A stretch of 35,468 nucleotides of DNA from Streptomyces actinomycinicus (GCF_016741775.1 NZ_JAERRK010000037.1:1-35468), one strand, 5' to 3'. Numbered from the stretch's first letter, positions 1 to 10,671 are shown. Notes: generated by a model from the letters alone, not told the origin. Numbers and translations: made by a program.

Positions 1-366
<366 letters not shown>

Positions 367-385
367 GACGGTGTCCTCCTATGAC

Positions 386-1450
386 CTAGCCCAGTCGGGG
401 CTTGATCTCCTCGATGAAGATGGTCCGCTTCTGGTCGGCGGTCAGGTGGCAGGCCGACGCCCGGTCCGGGGCCAGCAGCGGGCGTTCGTTCACGCAGCGG
501 CCCGCCCCCTCGACCCGGTCCTGGAAGGTGCAGCGCGGGTGGAAGCGGCAGCCGGACGGCGGGTGCAGCAGCGAGGGCGGGGCGCCGGGGATCGGGGAGA
601 GCTGGGCGCCGAGGTCGGAGTCGAGGCGCGGCATCGAGTTCAGCAGGCCCCAGGTGTACGGGTGCTGGGGTGCGCGGAGCACCTCCTCGGTCGTGCCCCG
701 CTCCACCGCGCCGCCCGCGTACATCACCATGATGTCGTCGGCCATGTCGGCGATCACGCCCAGGTCGTGGGTGATGAAGATGATGCCGGAACCGAACTCC
801 TGCTGGAGGTCCTTGAGCAGGTCCAGGATCTGCGCCTGGACCGTGACGTCCAGGGCCGTCGTCGGCTCGTCGGCGATCAGCAGGTCGGGGTCGCAGACCA
901 GCGCCATGGCGATCATCGCGCGCTGGCGCATACCGCCGGAGAACTGGTGCGGGTAGTCCGCCGCCCGTGCCCGGGGGTTGGGGATGCCGACCTTGCCGAG
1001 CATCTCCACGGCCCGCTCCCAGGCGGCCTTCTTGGAGGCGCCGTTGTGCTTCATGTACGGCTCGGCGATCTGCCGGCCGACGGTGTAGTACGGGGAGAGC
1101 GCGGTGAGCGGGTCCTGGAAGATCATGGCGACCTTGTTGCCGCGCAGCTTCTCCAGCTCCGACTCGCGGGCCGTGGTCAGCTCCCGCCCGTCCAGCAGGA
1201 TCTCGCCCTCGACGGTGGTGAACATGGGGTTGTGCAGGCCGAGGATGGTCAGGTTCGTCACCGACTTGCCCGAGCCGGACTCCCCCACGATGCCGAGCGT
1301 CCTGCCGCGCTCCACGTCGAAGGAGAGTCCGTCCACGGCCCGTACGACGCCGTCCTCGGTCTTGAAGCTGACGTGCAGGTCCCGCACCGAGAGCAGAGGA
1401 CCGGTGCCGGCCGGGTCGGGAGCACCGGCTTCCTTGGTCAGAGTGGTCAC
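386..1450 (-). CDS. bldKD: Oligopeptide ABC importer ATPase, BldKD-like
   Basis: First of two ATPases that power uptake of oligopeptides through the BldKA/BldKC channel. The 354-residue protein has Walker A GESGSGKS (56-63), Q-loop Gln112, signature SGGMRQR (171-177), Walker B LLIADEP (190-196) and switch His228. A cysteine-containing C-terminal extension (about 285-330, GCRFHPRC) is typical of the OppD/DppD family. Length is normal. The start is GTG at 1450: AGGAG lies about nine bases upstream and overlaps the stop codon of the preceding permease gene, which ends ten bases before, indicating tight coupling. No missing catalytic residue is seen. In S. coelicolor the bldK transporter is needed for aerial growth on rich media; the same role here is inferred from synteny. 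Confidence 0.95.
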   Translation of the reverse strand: MTTLTKEAGAPDPAGTGPLLSVRDLHVSFKTEDGVVRAVDGLSFDVERGRTLGIVGESGSGKSVTNLTILGLHNPMFTTVEGEILLDGRELTTARESELEKLRGNKVAMIFQDPLTALSPYYTVGRQIAEPYMKHNGASKKAAWERAVEMLGKVGIPNPRARAADYPHQFSGGMRQRAMIAMALVCDPDLLIADEPTTALDVTVQAQILDLLKDLQQEFGSGIIFITHDLGVIADMADDIMVMYAGGAVERGTTEEVLRAPQHPYTWGLLNSMPRLDSDLGAQLSPIPGAPPSLLHPPSGCRFHPRCTFQDRVEGAGRCVNERPLLAPDRASACHLTADQKRTIFIEEIKPRLG

Positions 1451-1460
1451 GACAGTGCTC

Positions 1461-2441
1461 CTAGGACAGCCGTACGCGCGGGTCGATGAAGGCGTAGGCG
1501 GCGTCGACGATGATGTTGAAGAGCAGGATCATGGTGGCGGAGAACAGCATCACGCCGAGCAGCAGCGGCAGATCGCTGAAGAACACGGACTGGACGGCGA
1601 GCTGACCGAGACCGGGCAGGCTGAAGGTGGTCTCGGTGATGATGGCGCCGCCGAGCAGCGAGCCGAGGTCGATGCCGAAGATGGTGACGATGGGGATCAG
1701 CGAGCCGCGCCAGGCGTAGCGGAAGAAGACGTAGCGCCGTGACATGCCCTTGGCGCGGGCGGTGCGGACGTGCTCCTCCTGGAGCTGTTCGATCATCGAG
1801 GACCGCGCCATACGGGTGTACTGCGCGGCGAAGATCGTGGAGAGGACCACCCAGGGGATGATCAGACCGGTGAACCAGGAGGCCGGGTCCTGGGTGAACT
1901 CGTTGTAGGCCGGCTTGTCGAACCAGTGCGTCTGGTAGACGAGGACGGCAAGCGCCAGCGGGCCCAGGAAGTAGATCTGCATCGAACTGAGCACCATCGC
2001 GCCGCCGGTCGCCGCCTTGTCGATCAGCGTGCCGCGCCGCCAGGCGGCGAGCAGGCCCGTGCCGAGGCCGACGATCAGGAAGCAGACGGCCCCGCCGAGG
2101 GTGAGCGAGAAGGTGGTGGGCAGGCGGTCCATCAGGGTTTCCCAGACCTGCTCGTTGGTGTGGTACGAGTAGCCGAAGCACGGGGCCGGGCAGGGGCCCT
2201 GGGCGAACTGGTCGCTGCCCAGGACGAGGTTGTGCAGGAAGATCCAGTACTGCTCGGGGATGGACTTGTCCAGGCCGAGCACATGGTGGATGTTCGCGAT
2301 GCTGTCCGGGTTGCAGGTCTTGCCGCACATCAGCAGTGCCGGGTCACGGGGCACCCCGAAGAACAGCAGGAACGCGACGATGCTCAGCAGGAAAAGGATG
2401 ACGACGGCACCGAGGGTCCGGCGCACGAGGAAGCGCAGCAT
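1461..2441 (-). CDS. bldKC: Oligopeptide ABC importer permease, BldKC-like (DppB type)
   Basis: Membrane channel subunit of the peptide importer. The 326-residue protein begins with a transmembrane helix at about 8-30, followed by an extracellular loop with several cysteines (for example MCGKTCNP), then the usual DppB helices. A cytoplasmic EAA-type loop (EEHVRTARAKG, about 224-234) contacts the ATPases. Length and topology match DppB permeases. The ribosome site before ATG 2441 is weak (AGAGAG), and a strong hairpin lies between this gene and the upstream lipoprotein gene, so it is probably made in smaller amounts than the lipoprotein. It is followed ten bases later by the first ATPase gene. 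Confidence 0.94.
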   Translation of the reverse strand: MLRFLVRRTLGAVVILFLLSIVAFLLFFGVPRDPALLMCGKTCNPDSIANIHHVLGLDKSIPEQYWIFLHNLVLGSDQFAQGPCPAPCFGYSYHTNEQVWETLMDRLPTTFSLTLGGAVCFLIVGLGTGLLAAWRRGTLIDKAATGGAMVLSSMQIYFLGPLALAVLVYQTHWFDKPAYNEFTQDPASWFTGLIIPWVVLSTIFAAQYTRMARSSMIEQLQEEHVRTARAKGMSRRYVFFRYAWRGSLIPIVTIFGIDLGSLLGGAIITETTFSLPGLGQLAVQSVFFSDLPLLLGVMLFSATMILLFNIIVDAAYAFIDPRVRLS

Positions 2442-2476
2442 GGCAGAGGCAGCTCTCTGACGTCGGCGGTCCGGGC

Positions 2477-2517
2477 GGTACCCGGCGCCCCGCGACTGTG
2501 CGGGCGCGCCGGGTACC
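2477..2517 (-). terminator. Intercistronic hairpin between bldKB and bldKC
   Basis: A perfect 12-bp stem (2477-2488 with 2506-2517, arm GGTACCCGGCGC) is extended by five more pairs (2489-2493 with 2500-2504) across a single-base bulge, leaving a six-base loop. There is no T-run. It lies 12 bases after the lipoprotein stop and 35 bases before the permease start. In binding-protein importers such hairpins commonly stop 3' decay or cause partial termination, giving excess binding protein over permease. That role is inferred. Confidence 0.75.
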
Positions 2518-2529
2518 GGCAGGGGACGG

Positions 2530-4338
2530 TTACTTGATGTAGAGGCGACGCGGGTCGACCCCGCCGAGCACGTCGTCGTAGACGAGGCCGCCGACCTTGG
2601 AGCCGGCGATCTGGGTCTGCTTGTAGTACGCCGTCGGGACGACGTTGACGACGTCCTTGACGATGTACTGGTCGAGCTTCTCCCACTCGGCCGCGGACTT
2701 GACCGGGTCGGTGATCTGGTTGATCCGGTCGATCTCGCTGTTGATCTTCGGGTCGTTGATCTGCGAGTAGTTCTGCGCGCCGTCGGCGATCACGCGGCCG
2801 TCGTACAGCGGCGGCATCACGGTCGAGGCGGACGGCCAGTCGGCACCCCACGCGGTGTGGAAGATGTCGTAGTTGTTGTTCAGCTTGGAGACCTGGTCGT
2901 AGAAGGTCTCGGCCGGGATCTCCTGGCGCTGGACGTTGAAGCCGGCCTTCTTCAGGCCCGCCGCCATGGCGGTGGAGTACTGCTGGCCCTCGGGGGTGTT
3001 GATGTAGCCGAAGGTCAGCTTCATGTTGAGCTTGCCGGCCTTCTGCAGCAGCTCCTTGGCCTTGGCCGGGTCACCGGCGGGCTTCTTCTTCTTGCCCCAC
3101 GGGTCGAACGCCGCGTCGTAGCCGGAGACGGTCGGGGAGATCAGGCCGCCCGCGACCTCCATGGCGTCGGTGCCGCCGTAGGCGCGCACGAACGGGGTGA
3201 CCGGCAGGGCGTAGGCGATGGCCTCGCGGATCGTCTTGTCCTTCATGGCCGGGTGGCTCATGTTGATGTTCATCTGGCCCACGTACGGCTGGTAGCCGGA
3301 GACCGTGCGGGCCTTCATCTTCGGGTCGCGCAGCACCTGGGAGAGGTTGCCCGCGTCGACCTGGTTGTTGAAGCTGACGCCGGCCTGGTCCGCGCCGCTG
3401 TCGGCGAGCAGGGCCTTGGTGGACGTCTCGTACTGCTGGTTGAACGTGATGTTGAACTGGTCCACGTACTGGTGGCGGATCGGGTCCGTCTTCGGGTCCC
3501 AGTTGGTGTTCTTGACCAGCACCATCGACTTGCCGGACTTGAAGGACTCGATCTTGTACGGGCCGGTCACGACCGGCGCCTTGTCGTACTTCTCCTTGGT
3601 GTCGCCCTTCTCCGAGACCAGCGCGTAACCCGCCATCGCCAGGGCGTAGGGGAGGTCGGGGTGCGGGGTCTTGAAGTGGAAGACGATCGTCTTGTCGTCC
3701 GGGGTCTCCAGGACCGAGTCGGGCAGGTGCTTGCCCTTGTAAGGGCCGTCCTTGAGCAGCTTGCGGTACTCCGTGCCCGGCTTGTCGGCCAGCCACTGCT
3801 GGAGGTAGGTGGGGCCCTGGTTGATGAACGGCGCGAAGAGCCGCTCGACGCTGTGCCGGACGTCCTTGGACGTGATCGGGGAACCGTCCTGGAACTTCAC
3901 GCCGTCCTTGAGGGTGTACTTCCAGGTCTTGCCGCCGTCGGTGGTGGTGCCGGAGTCGGTGGCGAGGTCGCCGACCACCTCGTGCTTGCTGCCGTCGTCG
4001 CTCGTGGCCTTGTAACCGGTCAGGCCGCGGTGGAGCAGCGAGGCCAGCGAGCCCTCGTCGGAGACGTAGATCTGCGCCGGGTCGAGGTGGGCGTAGCTGT
4101 CACGCTGCAGCACCTCCATCGTGCCGCCGGACTTGGCGCCGGGTACCTCCGCGGCCGGGCCCGTGGAGGCCGCCGCGTCACCGAACTTGATGGACGCCTG
4201 CTGCCGCTTGGCGTTCTGCTGGTCCTTCTTGCCGTCGCTGCCGCCGTCGCTGCCGCCCTTGCTGCAACCGGTGAGCACAAGAGCCCCGGCCGCGAGCACG
4301 GAGAGTGTGCCGTAGGCGTGGCGTCCGCCCCTACTCAT
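2530..4338 (-). CDS. bldKB: Oligopeptide-binding lipoprotein, BldKB-like
   Basis: Extracytoplasmic solute-binding protein (family 5) that captures oligopeptides for the importer. From ATG 4338 it has 602 residues. The signal peptide is MSRGG... with a hydrophobic core and a lipobox LTGC, lipid-anchored Cys25, followed by a Gly/Ser/Lys/Asp-rich linker. The rest is a normal-length SBP_bac_5 domain. The open frame reaches back to a GTG at 4368 inside a duplicated 20-mer. ATG 4338 is preferred because a GGGTGGGAA ribosome site precedes it and it gives a compact signal peptide. It is the second gene of the operon, 76 bases after bldKA. In S. coelicolor the homologous lipoprotein binds the proposed extracellular peptide signal; ligand identity here is unknown. 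Confidence 0.95.
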   Translation of the reverse strand: MSRGGRHAYGTLSVLAAGALVLTGCSKGGSDGGSDGKKDQQNAKRQQASIKFGDAAASTGPAAEVPGAKSGGTMEVLQRDSYAHLDPAQIYVSDEGSLASLLHRGLTGYKATSDDGSKHEVVGDLATDSGTTTDGGKTWKYTLKDGVKFQDGSPITSKDVRHSVERLFAPFINQGPTYLQQWLADKPGTEYRKLLKDGPYKGKHLPDSVLETPDDKTIVFHFKTPHPDLPYALAMAGYALVSEKGDTKEKYDKAPVVTGPYKIESFKSGKSMVLVKNTNWDPKTDPIRHQYVDQFNITFNQQYETSTKALLADSGADQAGVSFNNQVDAGNLSQVLRDPKMKARTVSGYQPYVGQMNINMSHPAMKDKTIREAIAYALPVTPFVRAYGGTDAMEVAGGLISPTVSGYDAAFDPWGKKKKPAGDPAKAKELLQKAGKLNMKLTFGYINTPEGQQYSTAMAAGLKKAGFNVQRQEIPAETFYDQVSKLNNNYDIFHTAWGADWPSASTVMPPLYDGRVIADGAQNYSQINDPKINSEIDRINQITDPVKSAAEWEKLDQYIVKDVVNVVPTAYYKQTQIAGSKVGGLVYDDVLGGVDPRRLYIK

Positions 4339-4355
4339 CACGAAGATTCCCACCC

Positions 4356-4395
4356 ATCTGTGTGTCACCAGTGCGATCTGTGTGTCACCAGTGCG
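4356..4395. repeat. Exact tandem duplication of a 20-mer upstream of bldKB
   Basis: Two identical 20-base units, ATCTGTGTGTCACCAGTGCG at 4356-4375 and 4376-4395, lie in the 76-base gap between bldKA and bldKB. The copy nearest bldKB supplies an alternative in-frame GTG (4368) for the lipoprotein. Perfect identity suggests a recent slippage event or a constrained double site. Confidence 0.95.
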
Positions 4396-4414
4396 AAAGA
4401 GAACGTGCTAAAGG

Positions 4415-5449
4415 TCAGCGCGCGGTCTTGGGATCGAATGCGTCTCTGACCGAGTCCCCGAGCAGGTTGAACGCGACGACGAAAATGATCATCGAGATGC
4501 CGGGGAAGAACATGTAGGTGATGTCGTTCTGCATCACCAGTTCGGTGGACGCCTTGGAGAACATCTGTCCCCAGTCCGGCGTCGGTTCGACGATGCCCAC
4601 ACCGAGGAAGGACAGACCGGCCTCGGCGGTCACGAAACCGGGCAGCAGATACGTCGACTGCACCAGCAGCGGGGTGACGATGTTCGGCAGGATCTCCTTG
4701 CGGATGATCCGCCAGGGTGACGCACCGCTGACCTTGGCCGCCTCGATGAACTCCCGTTCCCGCAGGGCGAGTGCGGTGCCGCGCAGGATGCGGCCCAGGC
4801 CCATCCAGCCCAGGAACCACTGGACGAGGATCAGCGCCACCACCCGGACGTACGTGGGTGTCTCGTCGCGTGGGCTGACGAACAGGGAGACGACGACGGG
4901 CATGCTCGCGATGAAGAACAGCTGGGCCGGGAAGGCGAGCAGGAAGTCGATGACCCGGCCGATGATGTAGTCGGCCTTGCCGCCCAGGTAGCCGGCCGTG
5001 ACGCCGAGCAGGATGCCGGTCACGACGACCGCGACCGTCACGGCGACCGAGATCATCAGCGAGGTGCGGATGCCGTAGATCAGCTTGGTGAAGACGTCGT
5101 AGCCGTTGCCCGGTTCGAGGCCGAACCAGAACTCGCTGCTGATACCGCCGTTGGGCTGCACCGGCACGCCGGCGCTGTCGAAGAGTTCGGGGCGCTCGTC
5201 CGCGTACACGGTGTACGGGTCCTTGCCGTACAGCTTGGAGATGAGCGGGGCGAGCAGTCCGATCAGGAAGAAGAAGCCCACGACGTAGGCCGAGATCACG
5301 CCGGTGCGGTCGCGCTTGAAGCGCATCCACATCAGCTGGCCGGGTGACCGGCCTTCGAGCTTGACGGCTTCGCTCTTCGTCTCCGGCCCTGGTTCGCCGT
5401 CGACGACGACCGAAGCTCCGCCGCCCTCAATGTCGATAGGACTTGTCAC
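4415..5449 (-). CDS. bldKA: Oligopeptide ABC importer permease, BldKA-like (DppC type)
   Basis: First gene of the importer operon, encoding a 344-residue DppC-type channel subunit. A 45-residue cytoplasmic tail rich in Glu and Gly precedes the first helix (about 51-70). Then come an extracellular segment and about five more helices. The EAA loop (EFIEAAKVSGASPW, about 234-247) fits the family. The start is GTG at 5449 with only a weak GGA-type ribosome site; no better in-frame start is seen before the first helix. The operon order permease, lipoprotein, permease, ATPase, ATPase matches bldKA-E rather than the common A-B-C-D-F order, and typA lies just upstream. The promoter probably lies in the long 5450-5961 gap. 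Confidence 0.93.
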   Translation of the reverse strand: MTSPIDIEGGGASVVVDGEPGPETKSEAVKLEGRSPGQLMWMRFKRDRTGVISAYVVGFFFLIGLLAPLISKLYGKDPYTVYADERPELFDSAGVPVQPNGGISSEFWFGLEPGNGYDVFTKLIYGIRTSLMISVAVTVAVVVTGILLGVTAGYLGGKADYIIGRVIDFLLAFPAQLFFIASMPVVVSLFVSPRDETPTYVRVVALILVQWFLGWMGLGRILRGTALALREREFIEAAKVSGASPWRIIRKEILPNIVTPLLVQSTYLLPGFVTAEAGLSFLGVGIVEPTPDWGQMFSKASTELVMQNDITYMFFPGISMIIFVVAFNLLGDSVRDAFDPKTAR

Positions 5450-5961
5450 GGTTCGTCCGTTCCACAGGTATAAGTGTGAGTGGTACCCGGGTACTCCGAG
5501 GACGCGCTAATCCGCAGCCGGACGCGCGTAGTTCTACAGACGGATCACACCGATGGACGTGACGGACCGACCCACTTGGTGTTCGTGACACCACGCATGG
5601 GGGTTCCTCCTCATGACTTCACGTGTTCACCAACAGGAGAGGGTTACCGTCTTCCCTCCGACACCCCTGACGGAGGGTCAGACACCCCCTGGTGCTCGTG
5701 AGTCGGCGCTGTCCCCACAGCGCGAGACCCATTGACCCGAGCGCTACGCGGCTAACTATCTGCCATGAGGCAGGTGGCGACCACTGTCTTTAAATCTCAA
5801 TTCAGTCACAGCTGACGCGAAGAACTTCCAAAAACTGGACAAACTGTTCGCCGGGAGAAGGCCGCGAAACGGACGTGTTACATGGGTATCGGTCGGGGAT
5901 CTCCGCAATCCGGACACCACTGACCCCGTGTTCACCCGCCGGCCGCCGGAAAACGGGTTGC
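5450..5961 (-). promoter_or_regulatory. Long leader/promoter region of the bldK operon
   Basis: About 510 bases without a credible gene. Near bldKA there is a perfect 12-base palindrome GTACCCGGGTAC (5484-5495), and on the minus strand TATACC (5475-5470) as a possible -10. Further up, CCCTCCG (5654-5660) and CGGAGGG (5671-5677) form a 7-bp stem overlapping CTGAC/GTCAG arms (5667-5681). An A/T-rich stretch at about 5787-5850 could hold a more distal promoter. No -35 of good quality was found, so the start site is unassigned. Confidence 0.45.
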
Positions 5962-6000
5962 AAAAAGCCCGGGTGCCCCCATCATGGGGACACCCGGGCT
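5962..6000 (-). terminator. Rho-independent terminator of typA
   Basis: On the minus strand the arms AGCCCGGGTG and CACCCGGGCT form a long stem with CCCC/GGGG inner pairs around an ATGAT loop, followed directly by five T residues (complement of 5962-5966). It begins 14 bases after the typA stop and separates typA from the bldK leader. Confidence 0.93.
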
Positions 6001-6014
6001 CAAGTGCGGGCGGA

Positions 6015-7922
<1,908 letters not shown>

Positions 7923-8022
7923 ATTGCGACGTACTCCCGGGGTGTGAGGAAGGCCCTCTGCGTACGTCCGTGTGACGCGGGCCCTGCCGGGCTTGACATG
8001 CCACGGCCTCACCCCATGTTAC

Positions 8023-8056
8023 GTGGCCCTGAGGGGGTAGGCCTCCTCAGGGCCAC
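8023..8056 (-). terminator. Hairpin terminator after the orphan binding protein gene
   Basis: A perfect 12-bp stem, GTGGCCCTGAGG (8023-8034) with CCTCAGGGCCAC (8045-8056), closes a ten-base loop seven bases after the lipoprotein stop codon. No T-run, as is usual in Streptomyces. It isolates the lipoprotein gene from typA downstream. Confidence 0.82.
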
Positions 8057-8063
8057 ATGGGTC

Positions 8064-10358
8064 TCACTTGACGGACGGGCTCGGCGAGACCTTCGCCCCC
8101 TTCTTCAGGTAGCCCATGTCCTCGTAGACCGGCGTCTGGAAACCGAAGGCCCCCGCGTTGACCAGGTTCTTCCGCGCTCCCACCAGCTGGGGCCGCTGGT
8201 AGAGGGGGACGGATCCGGCCGCGGCCCAGATCCTGGCGTCGGCCTTGCGGATCAGGTCCTTCGCCTCGTCCTCGTCCAGCGTGGTCGCGGCCTGGTCGAA
8301 GAGCTGGTCGACCTGGTCCGTACCGACCCGCGTGTAGTTCTGCTCGACGTTCACCGAGCCGTCCGCCGCCGGCAGCGGCTTGGCGTAGACCGGCCGGGCG
8401 TCCGTCGCGGGGAAGGCGGAGGACGGCCAGGAGTACAGGGCGAGGTCGTAGTCGCCGGCGGCGATGTGGTCCTTGAAGTAGCTCTCGTCCGAGACCTTGG
8501 TGATCGTCGTACGGATGCCGACCTGTTCCAGCATCGTGGAGATGCGCTCGGCGACCGTGTTCAGCGTGTCCGAGCCGGGGCCGGAGGGCAGGACGAAGCG
8601 GAGCGCGAGGGCCTTGCCGTTCTTGGCGAACGGTCCGGCCGGGGCGGCGGCCGGGGCGGCCGTGCCCTGGGGGGCGTACGCGCCGGGCGCGCCGCCGTGC
8701 CGGCTCTCGCGGGCGAGGTGGTCGCCGTGCTCGCGCTTGTCGTCGGCGGACTCGTGGTGCTTGCCCTTGCCGTCGCCGCGCCGGTCGTCCCGCGACGCGT
8801 CCCGCCCCTCGTACCGCGCCGCGCTCCGGGCCTCCTCCTCCTGTACCTCGTCCGGGCCGTCCTCCTGCGCCTCGTCCTGCCCGTCGTCCCGGTTCTTGTC
8901 GTCCTGGTTCTTGTCGTCCTCGCCGACGATGTACTCGCCGTCGCTGCCGCCCTCCGACGTGTCCTCGGACTTACGCTCGGGGCCGGCCGCCTTCTCGGGC
9001 TTCTTCGGCTCCTTGACCGGGCCGCCGCGCACCCAGCCCGCGTCGGCGATCAGCGCCTGCGCCTCCTTGGTGTCCTGGTCGCCGATCGCGCCGCTGTTGT
9101 CGGCATAGGCGGCCTGTCCCGCCAGGGCCAGGTGGCTGCCGACCGGAACGGCGGGCAGGCCCAGCGGGGCGAGCACCAGCCGGGCCAGCTCCTCGCGGTC
9201 CAGGGCGCGGGCGACGGCCCGGCGGACCCGCTCGTCGGCGAGGGGGCCCGTCGAGCCGTTCAGGGCGAGCTGGGTGTAGGCGGGCTCCAGGGACTTGCGG
9301 ACCTCGAAGTCGCGCAGCGCCTGCTGCTGGTCCAGGTACCGGGTGATCGCCTTGCGCAGCTTCTTGTCGCCGGCGTGCACCTCGTCGGAGTCGAAGCCGT
9401 GGGCGAGCGCCCAGGAGCGCAGCTTCTTCGCGGAGGTCTTCCCGGAACCCTGCAGCGGGGTGCCGGTGCCCTTCTCCCGGGTGGCGAGGCCGATGCGCTG
9501 CGCCTCGGCGGTGTCGACCTCGGCGAGGTCCACGCTGCCGTCGGCGAGCGCGGCGGCCCGCTTGTCGCGGGCGACGGCGTGCAGCACGATCTGGTTCAGC
9601 TTGGCCGGCTTGCCCCACCAGCGCGGGTTGCGGGTGAGGACGACGTCCTTCTTGGCGGTGTCGACCTTCTCCACCTTGAAGGGGCCGGCGGTGACGTTCA
9701 GCTTGCGGCGGGCGCCGTCGTTGAAGGCGTCCGGGGTGCCCATGACGTCCTTCGGGTACAGCGGTGAGAACAGCGACCGCCAGTCGGCGTAGGGGCGGTC
9801 GAAGGTGACCCGGACCTGGAGGTCGTTGGCGCCGCGCTCGATCTTCGCGATCCGGTCGTACCCGGCGTTGCGGGCGGTCCAGTAGGCGCTGTTCTTGCCG
9901 GACAGGGCCCGCCACTGGGCGACGAAGTCGGCGGCGCCGATCTCGCGGCCGTCGCTCCAGACGGCCTGCTGGTTCAGCTTGTAGAGCACGACCTGGCGCG
10001 GCTCGGTCTCGATGACCTTGGCGGATTCCAGGTAGGCGGGATTGGCCACCGGGCGGCCGGACGCGTCCAGGCGGAACATCGACGGCAGCACGGCCTGGGC
10101 GACCCGGCCGGTGGCGGCGTCGGCGTCGGCCTGGAAGGTGTTGAGGGTCTCGGGCACCGCGTCGACGGCCCACTTGAGGGTGCCGCCGTCGGCGACCAGC
10201 TCCCGGGCGGCCGGTGCGATGTCCTGCCCGGCGAGGGGTTTGCCGGCCTCGTCCTCGTCGGAGCCGCAGCCGGCGAGGAGCGGCACCGCGAGCGCTCCCG
10301 CGGTGAGGAAGGCGACCGAGCGCATGACCGCGCGCGGACCGACGCCGTCGTAGGACAT
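8064..10358 (-). CDS. Orphan family-5 solute-binding lipoprotein with charged insert
   Basis: Predicted lipid-anchored peptide/nickel-type binding protein of 764 residues, longer than the usual 520-600. The lipobox is LLAGC with Cys31. SBP_bac_5 sequence runs on both sides of an insert at about 446-573. The insert is almost entirely Asp, Glu, Lys, Arg, His and Gly, then turns Ala/Pro-rich, and looks disordered. No permease or ATPase genes adjoin it, so it may lend ligand to another importer or act in sensing. ATG 10358 is supported by GGAGG seven bases upstream; a second Met at residue 12 is possible. The gene is monocistronic and divergent from the sdh operon. Ligand unknown. Confidence 0.9.
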   Translation of the reverse strand: MSYDGVGPRAVMRSVAFLTAGALAVPLLAGCGSDEDEAGKPLAGQDIAPAARELVADGGTLKWAVDAVPETLNTFQADADAATGRVAQAVLPSMFRLDASGRPVANPAYLESAKVIETEPRQVVLYKLNQQAVWSDGREIGAADFVAQWRALSGKNSAYWTARNAGYDRIAKIERGANDLQVRVTFDRPYADWRSLFSPLYPKDVMGTPDAFNDGARRKLNVTAGPFKVEKVDTAKKDVVLTRNPRWWGKPAKLNQIVLHAVARDKRAAALADGSVDLAEVDTAEAQRIGLATREKGTGTPLQGSGKTSAKKLRSWALAHGFDSDEVHAGDKKLRKAITRYLDQQQALRDFEVRKSLEPAYTQLALNGSTGPLADERVRRAVARALDREELARLVLAPLGLPAVPVGSHLALAGQAAYADNSGAIGDQDTKEAQALIADAGWVRGGPVKEPKKPEKAAGPERKSEDTSEGGSDGEYIVGEDDKNQDDKNRDDGQDEAQEDGPDEVQEEEARSAARYEGRDASRDDRRGDGKGKHHESADDKREHGDHLARESRHGGAPGAYAPQGTAAPAAAPAGPFAKNGKALALRFVLPSGPGSDTLNTVAERISTMLEQVGIRTTITKVSDESYFKDHIAAGDYDLALYSWPSSAFPATDARPVYAKPLPAADGSVNVEQNYTRVGTDQVDQLFDQAATTLDEDEAKDLIRKADARIWAAAGSVPLYQRPQLVGARKNLVNAGAFGFQTPVYEDMGYLKKGAKVSPSPSVK

Positions 10359-10401
10359 CCTGCTACCTCCGTGAAGCCGCGGGCCTTATGCTCACATTTG
10401 T

Positions 10402-10446
10402 CGGTATCTGGAGCTGATCACTTTTGGCGGTATATGGAGCTGATCA
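10402..10446. repeat. Direct repeat of a 19-mer in the lipoprotein promoter region
   Basis: CGGTATCTGGAGCTGATCA (10402-10420) recurs at 10428-10446 with one change (C to A in TATATGG). The start-to-start distance is 26 bases, about two and a half helical turns. The copies lie 44-88 bases upstream of the lipoprotein start. A paired operator for this gene, or for the divergent operon, is the likely use. Confidence 0.9.
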
Positions 10447-10671
10447 GATCTATGCGGCCACTGAAGAGGAAAGGGTCCGGCCACCGTGGGCGACACGGCG
10501 ACAGCGGGCGGTAACCCCACCCGTGCGGCGCAACACCCCCCTGGATGCATCCACGCGCCTCCGCCAATCGCTGCACATGCCTTCACACCGGCATGTGTGG
10601 CGCGCAACACTCCAAGGCGCATGAACGTTGCCGCTCAGGGCCCACCGGACCCACGAAAGTGAGGGCAAGCC
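10447..10671 (+). promoter_or_regulatory. Palindrome-rich control region upstream of the sdh operon
   Basis: No gene is seen in this stretch. It holds a perfect 12-base palindrome TGGATGCATCCA (10542-10553). It also holds an 8-bp inverted repeat CACATGCC/GGCATGTG (10574-10581 and 10590-10597, loop of eight). GTGTGGCGCGCAACAC (10595-10610) is a near-palindrome related to GTGCGGCGCAACAC at 10523-10536, with centres about 73 bases apart. Several may be binding sites of a redox or carbon regulator. No -10/-35 pair was assigned. Confidence 0.5.

Noticed and set aside
5731..5760. Plus-strand promoter-like TTGACC ... CTATCT in the bldK leader
   Set aside because: No gene reads in that direction before typA's convergent end, so it is probably fortuitous.
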